Below are positions 45,792-54,790 of a stretch of 64,000 nucleotides of DNA, piece after piece (within the stretch, counting starts at the first letter, position 1; every line of letters starts with the position of its first letter). Origin of the DNA: Actinoallomurus soli (lineage in GTDB: Bacteria; Actinomycetota; Actinomycetes; Streptosporangiales; Streptosporangiaceae); NCBI RefSeq assembly GCF_024055715.1, contig NZ_JAMXMV010000005.1:372001-436000 (forward strand), given 5' to 3'. The notes beneath the pieces were generated by a model that ran no database searches, was not told where the DNA came from, and saw only the letters and a list, made by a program, of their open reading frames with translations. The position numbers and the translations under genes were made by a program.

Positions 45792-45923
45792 CGGCCGAGG
45801 GGAAATCCCGCCGGTTCTAAATGATCTTCTGACCGGCCCGAGAAAACTTCGGCAACACCGGAAGTCCAGGCCAATTCCGGCTATGTCAACGACCAATCCG
45901 GCCCCTTGTCATACCGTCGTGGC

Positions 45924-46784
45924 ATGAATCTGCGGCAGCTGCGCTATGTCGTCGCCACCGCCGACCACGGGACGATGACCGCGGCGGCGCAGGCCCTGTT
46001 CGTCGCGCAGCCCGCGCTGTCGCGGGCGATCCGGGATCTGGAGCGGGAACTCGGCGTCGAGCTGTTCGCGCGAGCCGGCCGTGGCGTCGCGCTGACGGAC
46101 ACCGGCGAGCAGATCGTGCGCTACGCCCGCGACGCCCTGCGCGCGGTGGACGCGATCACGGCGGTCTGCTCCGCGCCGGCCGGCGGCCGTACGGGGGAGC
46201 TGCGGGTCGCCTCGACCCTGACCCTCGAGCCGGAGCTGACCGCACGGCTCCTGCCGGAGTTCGCCCGCGACCAGCAGGCCGTACGGGTCCGGGTCATCCG
46301 TTGCGAGGGCCGGGACGCGGTCGGCGCGGTGATCCGGGACGGCCGGGCCGACCTGGCCCTGACCGACCTGCCGGTCCCCGGCGACCTCGCCGCGCACCCG
46401 CTCGAACAGCGGGAGATCGTCCTGATCTGCCCGCCCGCCCTGCAGATCCGCGAACCGGTCCCGGTGTCCGCGCTCGACGGCATGCGGCTGATCATGCCCG
46501 CGCGCGGCGGCGCCCGGCGGGCCGAACTGGATGCGCTGCTGACCCGTCTCGGCGTCGTGCCGGTCGCCGCGGTCGAATCCGACGACCGCGGTTCGTGGCT
46601 GCCGTCGGTACGGGCGGGCCGGGGCTCGCTCCTCTGGTACCGCAACCAGGTCGAGACCGCCGACGGCGTCACGGTGCGCTCCCTCGCCCCGCCCATCATG
46701 GCGACCATCGGCCTGGTGCACGCCCGCCGCCCGCTCACTCCCGTCGCCAGGGACTTCCTCGTCTTCGCCAAGTCCCGCGGCTGA
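45924..46784 (+). CDS. LysR family regulator
   Basis: A 286-residue regulator. The N-terminal helix-turn-helix is MNLRQLRYVVATADHGTMTA to AQPALSRAIRDLERELGVEL, followed by FARAGRGVALTDTGE. The effector domain shows ADLALTDLPVPGD. ATG 45924 is chosen over GTG 45906 because the protein family starts there. There is no Shine-Dalgarno site, so a leaderless mRNA is likely. It is not divergent from any gene, so its target is unclear. The lipase gene downstream is separated by hairpins. Confidence 0.93.
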   Translation: MNLRQLRYVVATADHGTMTAAAQALFVAQPALSRAIRDLERELGVELFARAGRGVALTDTGEQIVRYARDALRAVDAITAVCSAPAGGRTGELRVASTLTLEPELTARLLPEFARDQQAVRVRVIRCEGRDAVGAVIRDGRADLALTDLPVPGDLAAHPLEQREIVLICPPALQIREPVPVSALDGMRLIMPARGGARRAELDALLTRLGVVPVAAVESDDRGSWLPSVRAGRGSLLWYRNQVETADGVTVRSLAPPIMATIGLVHARRPLTPVARDFLVFAKSRG

Positions 46785-46845
46785 GGGCCGTTTCGTACGG
46801 CACGGCATGTTCCGCGACGTGCCGTGACTCCGGGCATGAGAAGCG

Positions 46846-46881
46846 CCGGCGGTCTTGTGAGAAAGGCAAGACAACCGCCGG
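46846..46881 (+). terminator. Bulged hairpin after LysR gene
   Basis: CCGGCGGT-CTTG pairs with CAAG-ACA-ACCGCCGG around a 9-nt loop, with a 3-nt bulge. It lies about 60 bp after the LysR stop and 80 bp before the lipase start. A smaller CACGGCA/TGCCGTG repeat precedes it. Confidence 0.5.
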
Positions 46882-46960
46882 ATCCTCGTTGAGCACGGGA
46901 GTAACGGTTCGCCGCGGCCGGGCGTGTAATACCCGCCAGTCGACCGCAGGGAGCTGACTC

Positions 46961-48220
46961 ATGAAGTACAGGCTGCTCGGATCGCTGGCGGCGCTACTGA
47001 TGGCGGGCGCGACGTTCACCGCCGCCGAGAGCGGGCAGGCCGTCGCCGCTCCGGCCTCGTGCGACGCCTCCGACACCGCGATCTACACCCCGCCCGCCGC
47101 CGTGTCCGCGGCCCCGGGAACCCTCCTCGCCTGCGAGGCGGTGACGCTGCCGAAGGTTCCGGGGAACATCCCGATGAAGGCGTGGAAGGTGCGGTACGCC
47201 TCCACCGACGTCCGCGGCACGCCGATCGCCGTCGCGGTGCCGGCCGCCGCCTGGACCCGCGGCGGGTCCCGGCCCGTCATCGGGTTCAATCCCGGGACGC
47301 TCGGGCTCGGTCCCCAGTGCGCCTTCTCCAAGCAGCTGGCAGGGGCCTACCAGGACGAGTACGAGGGCGACCAGATCGCGGCGATCCTCAAGGCCGGGTA
47401 CGCCGTCGCCGCGACCGACGGCGTCGGCTATCTGAACGGCCTGACCCACACCTACGTCGTCGGCCGGAACGCCGGCCACGCGCTGCTCGACGCCGTGCGC
47501 ACCGCGTTCCAGGTGCCCGGCGGCGGCCTCGGCCCGGACGCGAAGGTCGGCGTCTGGGGCTACTCCGAGGGCGGCCAGGCGTCGCTGTGGGCGGCGCAGC
47601 TCGCCTCCTCGTACGCCCCCGAGCTGCACGTCGTCGGCGACGCGGCCGGGGGAGTCCCCGGCGACCTGAAGATCACTGCGGCGGGCCTGAACGGCGGGCC
47701 GTTCGCCGGGTTCCTGCTCGCCGCCGTCCTCGGCCTGCACACCGCCTACCCGTCGATGCCGTTCGACTCGCTGCTCAACGACACGGGACGGAGCGCCATC
47801 CAGCAGGGCAAGAGCCTGTGCCTGGTCGGCACGGTGACCGCCTTCGCGTTCGCCGACATCGGGAACTACACGAAGGACGGCCTCACGCTCGACCAGATCT
47901 ACGCGCTGAGCGGACCCGACGGGACGACCTGGAGCGACCTCATCGACGCGCAGAGGCTCGGCGTGGGCGTCGGACCCGCGTGGTCCGGCGCGCAGTACCG
48001 GATCGGCTTCCCGGTGCTGCAGTACCGCGGTCTGGCCGACGAGGTCATCCCGGCGGCCACGGAGGACGGCACGCACAGGGCGTACTGCTCGGCCGGGGTC
48101 ACCACCCAGTGGAACACCTACGCCGGTGACCACCTGACCGCCGACAACCAGGCGATCAACGACGTGATGGGCTTCTTCGCCGACCGTATCGCGGGCCGGT
48201 TCACGCTCGGCAACTGCTGA
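46961..48220 (+). CDS. Secreted lipase (LIP family)
   Basis: A 419-residue exported lipase. The signal peptide is the hydrophobic N-terminus ending near AVAAPAS (about residue 30). The nucleophile is Ser in VGVWGYSEGGQASLWA, the acid is probably Asp in YRGLADEVIPA and the base is His in YAGDHLTADN. The arrangement is that of secretory lipases (PF03583), common in mycobacteria and other actinobacteria, which act on triglycerides or other esters outside the cell. The ATG follows AGGGAGC. It stands alone. Confidence 0.92.
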   Translation: MKYRLLGSLAALLMAGATFTAAESGQAVAAPASCDASDTAIYTPPAAVSAAPGTLLACEAVTLPKVPGNIPMKAWKVRYASTDVRGTPIAVAVPAAAWTRGGSRPVIGFNPGTLGLGPQCAFSKQLAGAYQDEYEGDQIAAILKAGYAVAATDGVGYLNGLTHTYVVGRNAGHALLDAVRTAFQVPGGGLGPDAKVGVWGYSEGGQASLWAAQLASSYAPELHVVGDAAGGVPGDLKITAAGLNGGPFAGFLLAAVLGLHTAYPSMPFDSLLNDTGRSAIQQGKSLCLVGTVTAFAFADIGNYTKDGLTLDQIYALSGPDGTTWSDLIDAQRLGVGVGPAWSGAQYRIGFPVLQYRGLADEVIPAATEDGTHRAYCSAGVTTQWNTYAGDHLTADNQAINDVMGFFADRIAGRFTLGNC

Positions 48221-48248
48221 CCCGCGCGGCCCGCCGCCGGGCCCGCCG

Positions 48249-49748
48249 TCAGGCGGGCTCGGGGGCGGCGGTGCCGGGTTCGAGGGGCGGCGCGCCGACG
48301 GGGCAGTTGACGTCGCACTCGGGCTGCGCGGTGGCCTGGCCCGGGTGCAGGGCGTCGTCGCGGACGGTGAGCAACGTCAGCACCGCGCCGACGACCAGGA
48401 GCACGGCCGCGAACGCCATCGCGGTGTGGAATCCGTGGTCGAAGACGCGCGGGTTCGCGTAGGCGTTCCCGGTGAGGCCGACCGCGGGCGGGACGCCCGC
48501 GACCGCGAGGAGGCCGGCCGCGCGGGCGACCGCGTTGTTGACGCCGCTGGCCACGCCGGCGTGCCGTACGTCGGCGCTCGCCAGCACGGTCGCGGTCAGC
48601 GGGGCGACGGCCGCCGACAGGCCCAGCCCGAAGACCACGGCCGCGGGGAGCACGTCCGTGACGTACGACGCGTGCGGGCCGATCCGCAGGGTGAGCAGCA
48701 TCCCGGCGGCGGCCAGGACCAGCCCGGCCGTCATCGGGAGGCGCGGCCCGACCCGCTGGGCGAGCGCGCCCGCCCGTGAGGACAGCAGCAGCATCAGCAC
48801 GGTCACCGGCAGCAGCGCCGTGCCGGCGGTGATGGGGGAGTAGTGGGCGACGACCTGCAGCTCGACGACGAGAAGGAAGAACTGGATGCCCATCCCGCCG
48901 TACATGATGAAGGTGACCACGTTGACGGCGGTGAACTGGCGGGACTTGAAGATCCCGAGCGGCAGCATGGCGCTGGGCCCGTGCCCCGCCGACCTGCGCC
49001 GCTCGACCACGGCGAACGCCGCGCCCGCGGCCACGCCGACCACGGCCGCGAGGACGACGGCGGCCGGGGACGCCCCCTTCCCCGGCGCCTCGGTCAGGGC
49101 ATAGGTCACGCCGGCGAGGGCGAGGGCCGCCAGCGCCGCGCCGAGGACGTCGAAGCCGCGGTGCTCGGTCTCGTCGCGGCTCTCGGGTACGTGCCGGGCG
49201 GCGACGAGGATGACGACGGCGGCGAGCGGGAGGTTCAGCAGGAACGCCCAGCGCCAGCCGGCCGCGGAGATCAGCCAGCCGCCGACGAACGGGCCGATCG
49301 CCCCTGCGACGCCGCCGAGCCCGGACCAGGCCCCGACCGCTCGCGGCCGGTCCTCCGGCGCGAACGACGCCTGGATGATCGCGAGCGAGCCCGGCGCCAG
49401 CAGCGCGCCGCCGACGCCCTGCAGGGCGCGGGACGCGACGAGCACGCCGGTGTTCGGCGCGAGGCCGCACAGGGCCGAGGCGACGGCGAACCACGCGACG
49501 CCGATCGTGAACACCCTGCGGCGGCCGAACCGGTCGCCGAGCGACCCGCCGAGGAGGATCAGCCCGGCGAGCGTGAGGGTGTAGGCGTTGACCGTCCACT
49601 GCAGGCCGGCCACGGAGGCGTGGAAGTCCTCGCCGATGCGCGGCAGCGCGACGTTGACGATCGTCGAGTCCAGCAGCGCGAGGCTGGAGCCGAGGACCAT
49701 GGCCGCCAGCACCCATCGGCCACGGGCCTCCGATAGCCGGAGGTTCAA
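48249..49748 (-). CDS. MFS drug exporter, DHA2 family (14 helices)
   Basis: A 499-residue transporter with 14 hydrophobic segments. Motif A is GGSLGDRFGRRRVFTIG and the DHA2 start is SSLALLDSTIVNVALP. GWRWAFLLNLPLA is also typical. The C-terminal tail after the last helix is hydrophilic with two Cys (PECDVNCPVG). The start is a TTG at 49748 that overlaps the stop of the zinc finger gene (TTGA), so the two are translationally coupled. It likely exports a drug-like compound by proton exchange. Confidence 0.92.
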   Translation of the reverse strand: MNLRLSEARGRWVLAAMVLGSSLALLDSTIVNVALPRIGEDFHASVAGLQWTVNAYTLTLAGLILLGGSLGDRFGRRRVFTIGVAWFAVASALCGLAPNTGVLVASRALQGVGGALLAPGSLAIIQASFAPEDRPRAVGAWSGLGGVAGAIGPFVGGWLISAAGWRWAFLLNLPLAAVVILVAARHVPESRDETEHRGFDVLGAALAALALAGVTYALTEAPGKGASPAAVVLAAVVGVAAGAAFAVVERRRSAGHGPSAMLPLGIFKSRQFTAVNVVTFIMYGGMGIQFFLLVVELQVVAHYSPITAGTALLPVTVLMLLLSSRAGALAQRVGPRLPMTAGLVLAAAGMLLTLRIGPHASYVTDVLPAAVVFGLGLSAAVAPLTATVLASADVRHAGVASGVNNAVARAAGLLAVAGVPPAVGLTGNAYANPRVFDHGFHTAMAFAAVLLVVGAVLTLLTVRDDALHPGQATAQPECDVNCPVGAPPLEPGTAAPEPA

Positions 49749-50014
49749 ACGATCACTTCATCGTCGTAGCACCAGCGCCAGTCCTCACCCGGTTCGAAGG
49801 AGCGCACGACCGGGTGGGAGGTCTCATGGTGGTGCGCCGTGGCGTGCTTGTTCGGCGAGGAGTCGCAGCAGCCGACGTGCCCGCACGTCAGGCAGAGGCG
49901 CAGGTGGACCCAGCGACCGCCGGAGCGCAGGCAGTCCTCGCATCCCTCCGGGGTCCGCGCCTGAGGGGCCGGATCGGGAAGCGTGGCGACGTGGGCACAG
50001 GTGGAAGTCGTCAT
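49745..50014 (-). CDS. UBP-type zinc finger protein
   Basis: An 89-residue single-domain protein with the UBP-type zinc finger pattern: CAHV at the start, GCEDCLRSGG, LRLCLTCGHVGCCDSSPNKHA and HHHETSHPVVRSF. In eukaryotes this finger binds ubiquitin tails; actinobacteria have stand-alone copies of unknown role, often near membrane transporters. ATG 50014 is chosen over the residue-1 start at 50023. Its stop overlaps the start of the exporter gene by two bases, pointing to joint expression. Confidence 0.88.
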   Translation of the reverse strand: MTTSTCAHVATLPDPAPQARTPEGCEDCLRSGGRWVHLRLCLTCGHVGCCDSSPNKHATAHHHETSHPVVRSFEPGEDWRWCYDDEVIV

Positions 50015-50099
50015 ACAGCGCATAATCGCACGTCCCGGGAGTCCGCGCGCCCACCGCGGTGCCCCCGGGCCAGGGCCGCAGGATCCGGGGCGCGGCCCG

Positions 50100-51149
50100 T
50101 CACCAGTGGTCGAAGCTGAGCGGCTCGTCCTCGGGGCGGTCCGAACGCGACAGCAGCGCCAGGTCCGACTCGACCATCATCGCGACGAGCTCCTCGAAGG
50201 ACACGCCAGGCTCCCAGCCGAGCTGGTCGCGCGCCTTCTTCGGGTCGCCGCAGAGCAGGTCGACCTCGGCGGGCCGGGTGAGGCCCGGATCGCCGACCAC
50301 GTGGTCCCGCCAGTCGAGGCCGGCCGTGCTGAACGCCAACTCGACGAGCTCGCGCACCGACTGGGTACGGCCGGTGCCGATGACGTAGTCCTCGGGGGTG
50401 TCCTGGGCGAGCATCAGCCGCATCGCCGTGACGTAGTCGCCGGCGTAGCCCCAGTCGCGCCGGGCCTCCAGGTTGCCCAGCCGGAGCTCGCGGGCCAGGC
50501 CGAGCCTGATGCGGGCCACGCCGAGGGAGATCTTGCGGGTGACGAACTCCGCGCCCCGGCGCGGCGACTCGTGGTTGAACAGGATGCCGCTGACCGCGAA
50601 CATCCCGTACGACTCGCGGTAGTTCTGGGTGATGAAGTGGCCGTAGGTCTTGGCGACACCGTAGGGGCTGCGCGGATGGAAGGGCGTCCGCTCGTTCTGC
50701 GGCGTCTCGCGCACCTGACCGAACATCTCCGACGACGACGCCTGGTAGAAGCGGATCTGGCCGCCGCCGGGCGTGCGGGAGCCGCCGATGCCGCTCACCA
50801 CCCGGATCGCCTCCAGCATGCGGAGCACGCCCATGCCGGTGACCTCGGCGGTGATCTCCGCCTGTTGCCAGGACATCGGCACGAAGGAGATGGCGCCGAG
50901 GTTGTAGACCTCGTCGGGCCGGACCTTCTCCACCGCGGAGATCAGGCTGCCCTGGTCCAGGAGGTCACCGTGCACGAGCCGCACATCACCGATGTGCTTG
51001 CGCAGCCTGGACACGTGCGGGTTCGCCTGTCCTCGGACCAGGCCCCACACCTCGTACCCCTGCTCGAGCAGATGCTCGGCGAGGTACGAGCCGTCCTGCC
51101 CGGTGATCCCGGTGATGAGCGCCGTTGTCAGCGGAACCTCCAAGCTCAC
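50100..51149 (-). CDS. gmd: GDP-mannose 4,6-dehydratase
   Basis: A 349-residue extended short-chain dehydrogenase. NAD(P) binding is shown by [19 protein letters not shown], the catalytic Tyr-x-x-x-Lys by [10 protein letters not shown], and substrate-binding sequence by [13 protein letters not shown] and [11 protein letters not shown]. It converts GDP-mannose to GDP-4-keto-6-deoxymannose. The start is uncertain: GTG 51149 and TTG 51143 lack a ribosome binding site, while a CTG at 51131 is five bases after a perfect GGAGG and gives the canonical N-terminus LTTALITG. No reductase or epimerase partner gene is adjacent. Confidence 0.93.
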   Translation of the reverse strand: MSLEVPLTTALITGITGQDGSYLAEHLLEQGYEVWGLVRGQANPHVSRLRKHIGDVRLVHGDLLDQGSLISAVEKVRPDEVYNLGAISFVPMSWQQAEITAEVTGMGVLRMLEAIRVVSGIGGSRTPGGGQIRFYQASSSEMFGQVRETPQNERTPFHPRSPYGVAKTYGHFITQNYRESYGMFAVSGILFNHESPRRGAEFVTRKISLGVARIRLGLARELRLGNLEARRDWGYAGDYVTAMRLMLAQDTPEDYVIGTGRTQSVRELVELAFSTAGLDWRDHVVGDPGLTRPAEVDLLCGDPKKARDQLGWEPGVSFEELVAMMVESDLALLSRSDRPEDEPLSFDHW

Positions 51150-51282
51150 GGGGCTTTGCCCGTTTCGTGTGAATCCAGAGGTTAGCCGGACCATCGGGCG
51201 ATGGCGATAGCGGCCCGAGGTGACACCCGCGTCCCCGTACGGGCGCCCGCGCGGGCCGGGCCGCGTCGGCGGGCCGCCCGCG

Positions 51283-51288
51283 TAGGAT
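51283..51288 (+). promoter_or_regulatory. -10 element of a leaderless transcript
   Basis: TAGGAT lies 3-7 bp before two consecutive GTG codons at 51292 and 51295. There is no room for a Shine-Dalgarno site, so translation probably starts at the mRNA 5' end, most likely at GTG 51295. Confidence 0.5.
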
Positions 51289-51291
51289 GTC

Positions 51292-52248
51292 GTGGTGCGC
51301 GATGAGGGAGGGGCGCGTCCCCACGCGGCGGAGGCGCCGAAGCCCGACTCCGCAGGGACCGGCGCGGCGGTGACGGGCCGGGGCTCCGCTCCGCTGCGGC
51401 TCGGCGCGCGGACGCTCGACCGCTTCGCGATCATGGCCGTGGTCAACCGGACCCCCGACTCCTTCTTCGACCGTGGGGCGACGTACGCCTTCGACGCCGC
51501 CCTGACGGCGGTGGGCGCGGCGGTCGAGGCCGGCGCCGACATCATCGACATCGGCGGCGTCAAGGCCGGTCCCGGCGAGGAGGTCGGCGTCGCGGAGGAG
51601 CTCCGCCGCGTCGTCGACCTGGTCGCGGCGGTGCGCGAGCGGCATCCGGGCGTCATCATCAGTGTCGACACGTGGCGGGCCGAGGTCGGCGAGGCGGTGG
51701 CGGAGGCGGGGGCCCACCTGCTCAACGACACCTGGGGCGGACCTGACCCGCGGCTGGCCGAGGTGGCGGCCGCGTACGACATCGGGCTGGTCTGCGCGCA
51801 CGCCGGCGGGCTGCGCCCCCGGACCCGGCCGCACCGGGTCGCCTACGACGACGTGGTCGCGGACGTGATCCGGCACGTGACCGCCGAGGCCGAGCGGGCC
51901 GTCGCCCTGGGGGTGCGCCGCGACGCGATCCTCATCGACCCCGCCCACGACTTCGGGAAGAACACCCGCCACTCCCTGGAGATCACTCGCAGGCTGGGCG
52001 AGCTGACCGCCACCGGCTGGCCCGTCCTGGTGGCCGTGTCGAACAAGGACTTCATCGGGGAGACGCTCGGCCGGCCGGTCGACAAGCGCGGCGTCGGGAC
52101 CATGGCGGTGCTGGGCGTCTCCGCGTGGCTGGGCGCCCGCGTCTTCCGCGTGCACGACGCCGCAGGCGCCCGGCGGGCGCTCGACGCGGTGGCCGCGCTG
52201 CGCCGCGACCCCGGCGACGCCGTGCGCGGCGTGCGGGCGACCCTGTGA
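51292..52248 (+). CDS. folP2: Dihydropteroate synthase-like protein, FolP2 type
   Basis: A 318-residue TIM-barrel protein. [40 protein letters not shown] and [15 protein letters not shown] match the FolP2 group of actinobacteria. In true dihydropteroate synthase the second motif is GESTRPG and the fourth DPGFGFGK; both differ here. The mycobacterial FolP2 is reported not to make dihydropteroate, so folate synthesis should not be assumed. The start is leaderless (GTG 51292 or 51295). The last codons are part of a 3-copy repeat continuing past the stop. Confidence 0.88.
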   Translation: MVRDEGGARPHAAEAPKPDSAGTGAAVTGRGSAPLRLGARTLDRFAIMAVVNRTPDSFFDRGATYAFDAALTAVGAAVEAGADIIDIGGVKAGPGEEVGVAEELRRVVDLVAAVRERHPGVIISVDTWRAEVGEAVAEAGAHLLNDTWGGPDPRLAEVAAAYDIGLVCAHAGGLRPRTRPHRVAYDDVVADVIRHVTAEAERAVALGVRRDAILIDPAHDFGKNTRHSLEITRRLGELTATGWPVLVAVSNKDFIGETLGRPVDKRGVGTMAVLGVSAWLGARVFRVHDAAGARRALDAVAALRRDPGDAVRGVRATL

Positions 52249-52320
52249 TCGATTCCGGCGACGCCGTGCGCGGAGCCGGGTGGACGACCCCGTGATCGAC
52301 TCCGGCGACGCCGTGCGCGG
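52211..52320. repeat. Imperfect tandem repeat at the 3' end of folP2
   Basis: A unit beginning CCGGCGACGCCGTGCGCGG occurs at 52211, 52255 and 52302, with intervening sequence (GTGATCGAYT) also repeated. Periods are 44 and 47 bp. The first copy codes for the protein end; the others are downstream of the stop. It looks like local duplication. Confidence 0.75.
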
Positions 52321-52337
52321 GGTGGCCGGCGCGGGGA

Positions 52338-52901
52338 TCAGTGGGCCGTGGACTCCCGCTGGCGCGCCCGGTAGGCGGCGACGTGCATGCGGTTGCCGCA
52401 CGTGCGGCTGTCGCAGTAGCGCCGGCAGCGGTTCCGGGACAGGTCGACGAGCACCCGGGAGCAGTCGGGGGCCTCGCACACGCGCAGGCGGTCGAGCTCG
52501 TCGGCGGCGATCACGTACGCGAGGGCGATGCCGCCCTCGGCCGCGAGGTGTTCGGCCAGACGCGCGCCCGGCGCGAAGAAGTGCACGTGCCAGTCCCACT
52601 CGTCGTGGTCGGTCAGGCGGGGCGAGATGCGTGCCTCCGCGATGATCGCGTTGATCAGCCGCACGGCCGACTCTTTGTCGTCCGCCGTGCGGAACACCTC
52701 GTGGAGCCGGTCGCGGAGGCGATGCGTGGCGCTGAGGTCGTCGGCGTCCAGGTCCCGGGCGTCGCTCAGCCGCTTGAGGTCGACGAACCGCTGGAGGCTC
52801 GCCAGGTCGGGCAGGTGCTCGGTCGTGGTGGCCGGCGGTCCGCTGTTGACCAGATCGACGACGATCTGGAGGGCATGCTCGGTGTCATGGCTGAAAAGCA
52901 C
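52338..52901 (-). CDS. ABATE/CGNR zinc finger regulator
   Basis: A 187-residue protein. The N-terminal helical ABATE domain is followed by a CGNR zinc finger: RVCEAPDCSRVLVDLSRN and RRYCDSRTCGNRMHVAAYRAR, with four Cys. The finger is a predicted DNA-binding unit of stress regulators. GTG 52901 lies five bases after GGGAG; the longer frame would run across the palindrome. The 30-bp palindrome at 52935-52964 lies just before the start and is a strong candidate operator for this protein. It is divergent from the antiporter gene. Confidence 0.88.
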   Translation of the reverse strand: MLFSHDTEHALQIVVDLVNSGPPATTTEHLPDLASLQRFVDLKRLSDARDLDADDLSATHRLRDRLHEVFRTADDKESAVRLINAIIAEARISPRLTDHDEWDWHVHFFAPGARLAEHLAAEGGIALAYVIAADELDRLRVCEAPDCSRVLVDLSRNRCRRYCDSRTCGNRMHVAAYRARQRESTAH

Positions 52902-52934
52902 TTCGACTCCCGTTCGGGCGTCACGATCCTTTGA

Positions 52935-52964
52935 GTAAGTAGCGTATGACCATACGCTACTTAC
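52935..52964. promoter_or_regulatory. Perfect 14-bp inverted repeat (30 bp) between CGNR regulator and antiporter
   Basis: GTAAGTAGCGTATG (52935-52948) and CATACGCTACTTAC (52951-52964) are exact complements with only two bases between them. The site is 34 bp before the CGNR start and 81 bp before the antiporter start. Such length and symmetry in a divergent promoter mark it as an operator, most simply for the CGNR protein. Confidence 0.85.
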
Positions 52965-53045
52965 ATCGGCCGGTGGTCCCCGTGTTCTCACATTGTGACG
53001 CCCCGCACGACCCCTGCGTGGGCGACCTAGGAGATTTGGGGAAGA

Positions 53046-54740
53046 GTGGGCGTCATGGGTCCGATGTCGCTTTTCCTGGGCGGGCTGGCCTTCGCCGTCG
53101 TCGTGCTGCTCGCCCGCAACCTGGCCGGCCGGCTGGGGCTACCGGAGGCGACCCTGCTCGTCGTGCTGGCCGCGGCGATGGGCTTCATCCCCGGCATGCC
53201 GCAGATCCACCTGCCCCCGGAGGTCGTGCTGATCGGGTTCCTGCCCCCGATCGTGTACCACGCGGCGTTCTTCACCGCGCCGCGGGAGGCCAAGGCGGAC
53301 GCGGTCCCGATCATCACGCTGGCGGTCGTGCTGACCGCCGTCACGACGTTCGCGGCGGCCGGCGCCGCGCACGCGGTCGTGACCGGCCTGAGCTGGGCGG
53401 CGGCCATCGCCTTCGGCGCCGCGGTCGCCCCCACGGACGCGGTCTCCGCGACCTCGATCCTGCAGCGCCTCGGCGCACCGCGCAGGATCGTCACCATCCT
53501 CGAGGGCGAGAGCCTCATCAACGACGGCGTGGCGCTCACGGTGTTCGTCCTGGCCGTCGAGGGACTGTCGCACTCCTACACGTTCGGGCACGGCGCGGCG
53601 CGGCTCGCCGAGGTGGTCGTCGGCGGCGTCGCGTACGGACTGTTCGCCGGCTTCGTCGTCTCGCGCCTGCGGCGCCGGATCCGCGATCCGAGCAGCCAGA
53701 TCGTCGTCTCGCTGCTGACGCCGTACCTCGCGTTCATCCCGGCGAACGAACTCGGCTTCTCGGGGATCCTCGCGACCGTCACGGCCGGGTTCTTCCTCGG
53801 CACGCGCGGCGAGGGCATGCTGCAGCCGGCGTCGCGCCTGGTCGGAGGGATGTTCTGGCGCGTGCTCGTCTACCTCCTCGAGTCGGCGCTGTTCGTCCTC
53901 CTCGGCCTGCAGATCCGGCCGGTGATGCGCGAGATCACCGGCCATTCGCCGTCACGGCTGCTCGTCGCCGTCCTGGTGGTGGCGACGATCATCGTCGTCG
54001 TACGCATCGCCTGGTCGCTGTGGGTTTTTCCCCTCGGGCGGTACCTGCCGGGCCGTCACCTCGAGGTGGGCCACCTCAACGCGAGGGAGCGTTTCGCGAT
54101 CGGCTGGAGCGGCATGCGCGGCGCCATCTCGCTGGCGATCGTGCTGTCGGTGCCGGGGAACGTCCGCGGCTCGCCGCTGCCCGGCCGGCAGGAGATCGTC
54201 TTCCTCACCGCCGCGATCGTCTTCGTCACCCTGGTCGGCCAGGCGATGGCGCTGCCGGTGATCCTGCGCAGGTTCGGGCTGGCCGAGTCCGACCGGCAGC
54301 GCATCGAGCAGATGACCGCCCGCCGGGCGGTGCTCGAGGCCGCGCTCGACCGGCTGGACGCGCTCGTCGAGAAGGACGAGGTGGACGAGCGCGCCGCGCA
54401 GACCTACCGGCAGCTGTACGAGGACCGCCTCCGGCGCGTACGGGCCGAGCTGGACGGCGACGCGGACGAGGAAGTGCCGCCCGACCCGATCGCGCTGCGG
54501 CGCGACCTGATCCGGGCGCAGCGGGAGAGGCTGGACCGGCTCTACCGCAAGGGGAAGATCAGCGCGGACGCGGTACGGGCCGTCCGCCGCCGGCTCGATC
54601 TGGACGACCCGGATCTGCGGCGCGACGTCGGCTTATCCCCCACGGCTCGGGTCACTCTCCGTAGTTCCGGCATGGTCCGGATCGGTGACGATACCGAATG
54701 CACACGGTACCGGGGCGGCGCTCACGCCGGAATCCTGTGA
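53046..54740 (+). CDS. Na+/H+ antiporter (CPA1/NhaP type)
   Basis: A 564-residue transporter with about 12 membrane helices. The ion-binding region reads AVAPTDAVSATSIL and ILEGESLINDGVALTVF, the standard CPA1 motifs with the paired acids. WSGMRGAISLAIVLSVP is the later conserved segment. A cytoplasmic C-terminal domain of about 140 residues is charged and helical. GTG 53046 follows GGGGAAGA. It exchanges Na+ or K+ for H+. The divergent CGNR regulator and shared palindrome suggest tight local control. Confidence 0.93.
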   Translation: MGVMGPMSLFLGGLAFAVVVLLARNLAGRLGLPEATLLVVLAAAMGFIPGMPQIHLPPEVVLIGFLPPIVYHAAFFTAPREAKADAVPIITLAVVLTAVTTFAAAGAAHAVVTGLSWAAAIAFGAAVAPTDAVSATSILQRLGAPRRIVTILEGESLINDGVALTVFVLAVEGLSHSYTFGHGAARLAEVVVGGVAYGLFAGFVVSRLRRRIRDPSSQIVVSLLTPYLAFIPANELGFSGILATVTAGFFLGTRGEGMLQPASRLVGGMFWRVLVYLLESALFVLLGLQIRPVMREITGHSPSRLLVAVLVVATIIVVVRIAWSLWVFPLGRYLPGRHLEVGHLNARERFAIGWSGMRGAISLAIVLSVPGNVRGSPLPGRQEIVFLTAAIVFVTLVGQAMALPVILRRFGLAESDRQRIEQMTARRAVLEAALDRLDALVEKDEVDERAAQTYRQLYEDRLRRVRAELDGDADEEVPPDPIALRRDLIRAQRERLDRLYRKGKISADAVRAVRRRLDLDDPDLRRDVGLSPTARVTLRSSGMVRIGDDTECTRYRGGAHAGIL

Positions 54741-54790
54741 CTGTCCGTAAACTGCGAAGCGGCGGATCAGGTGCGAGTCGAAGGAGTCAT

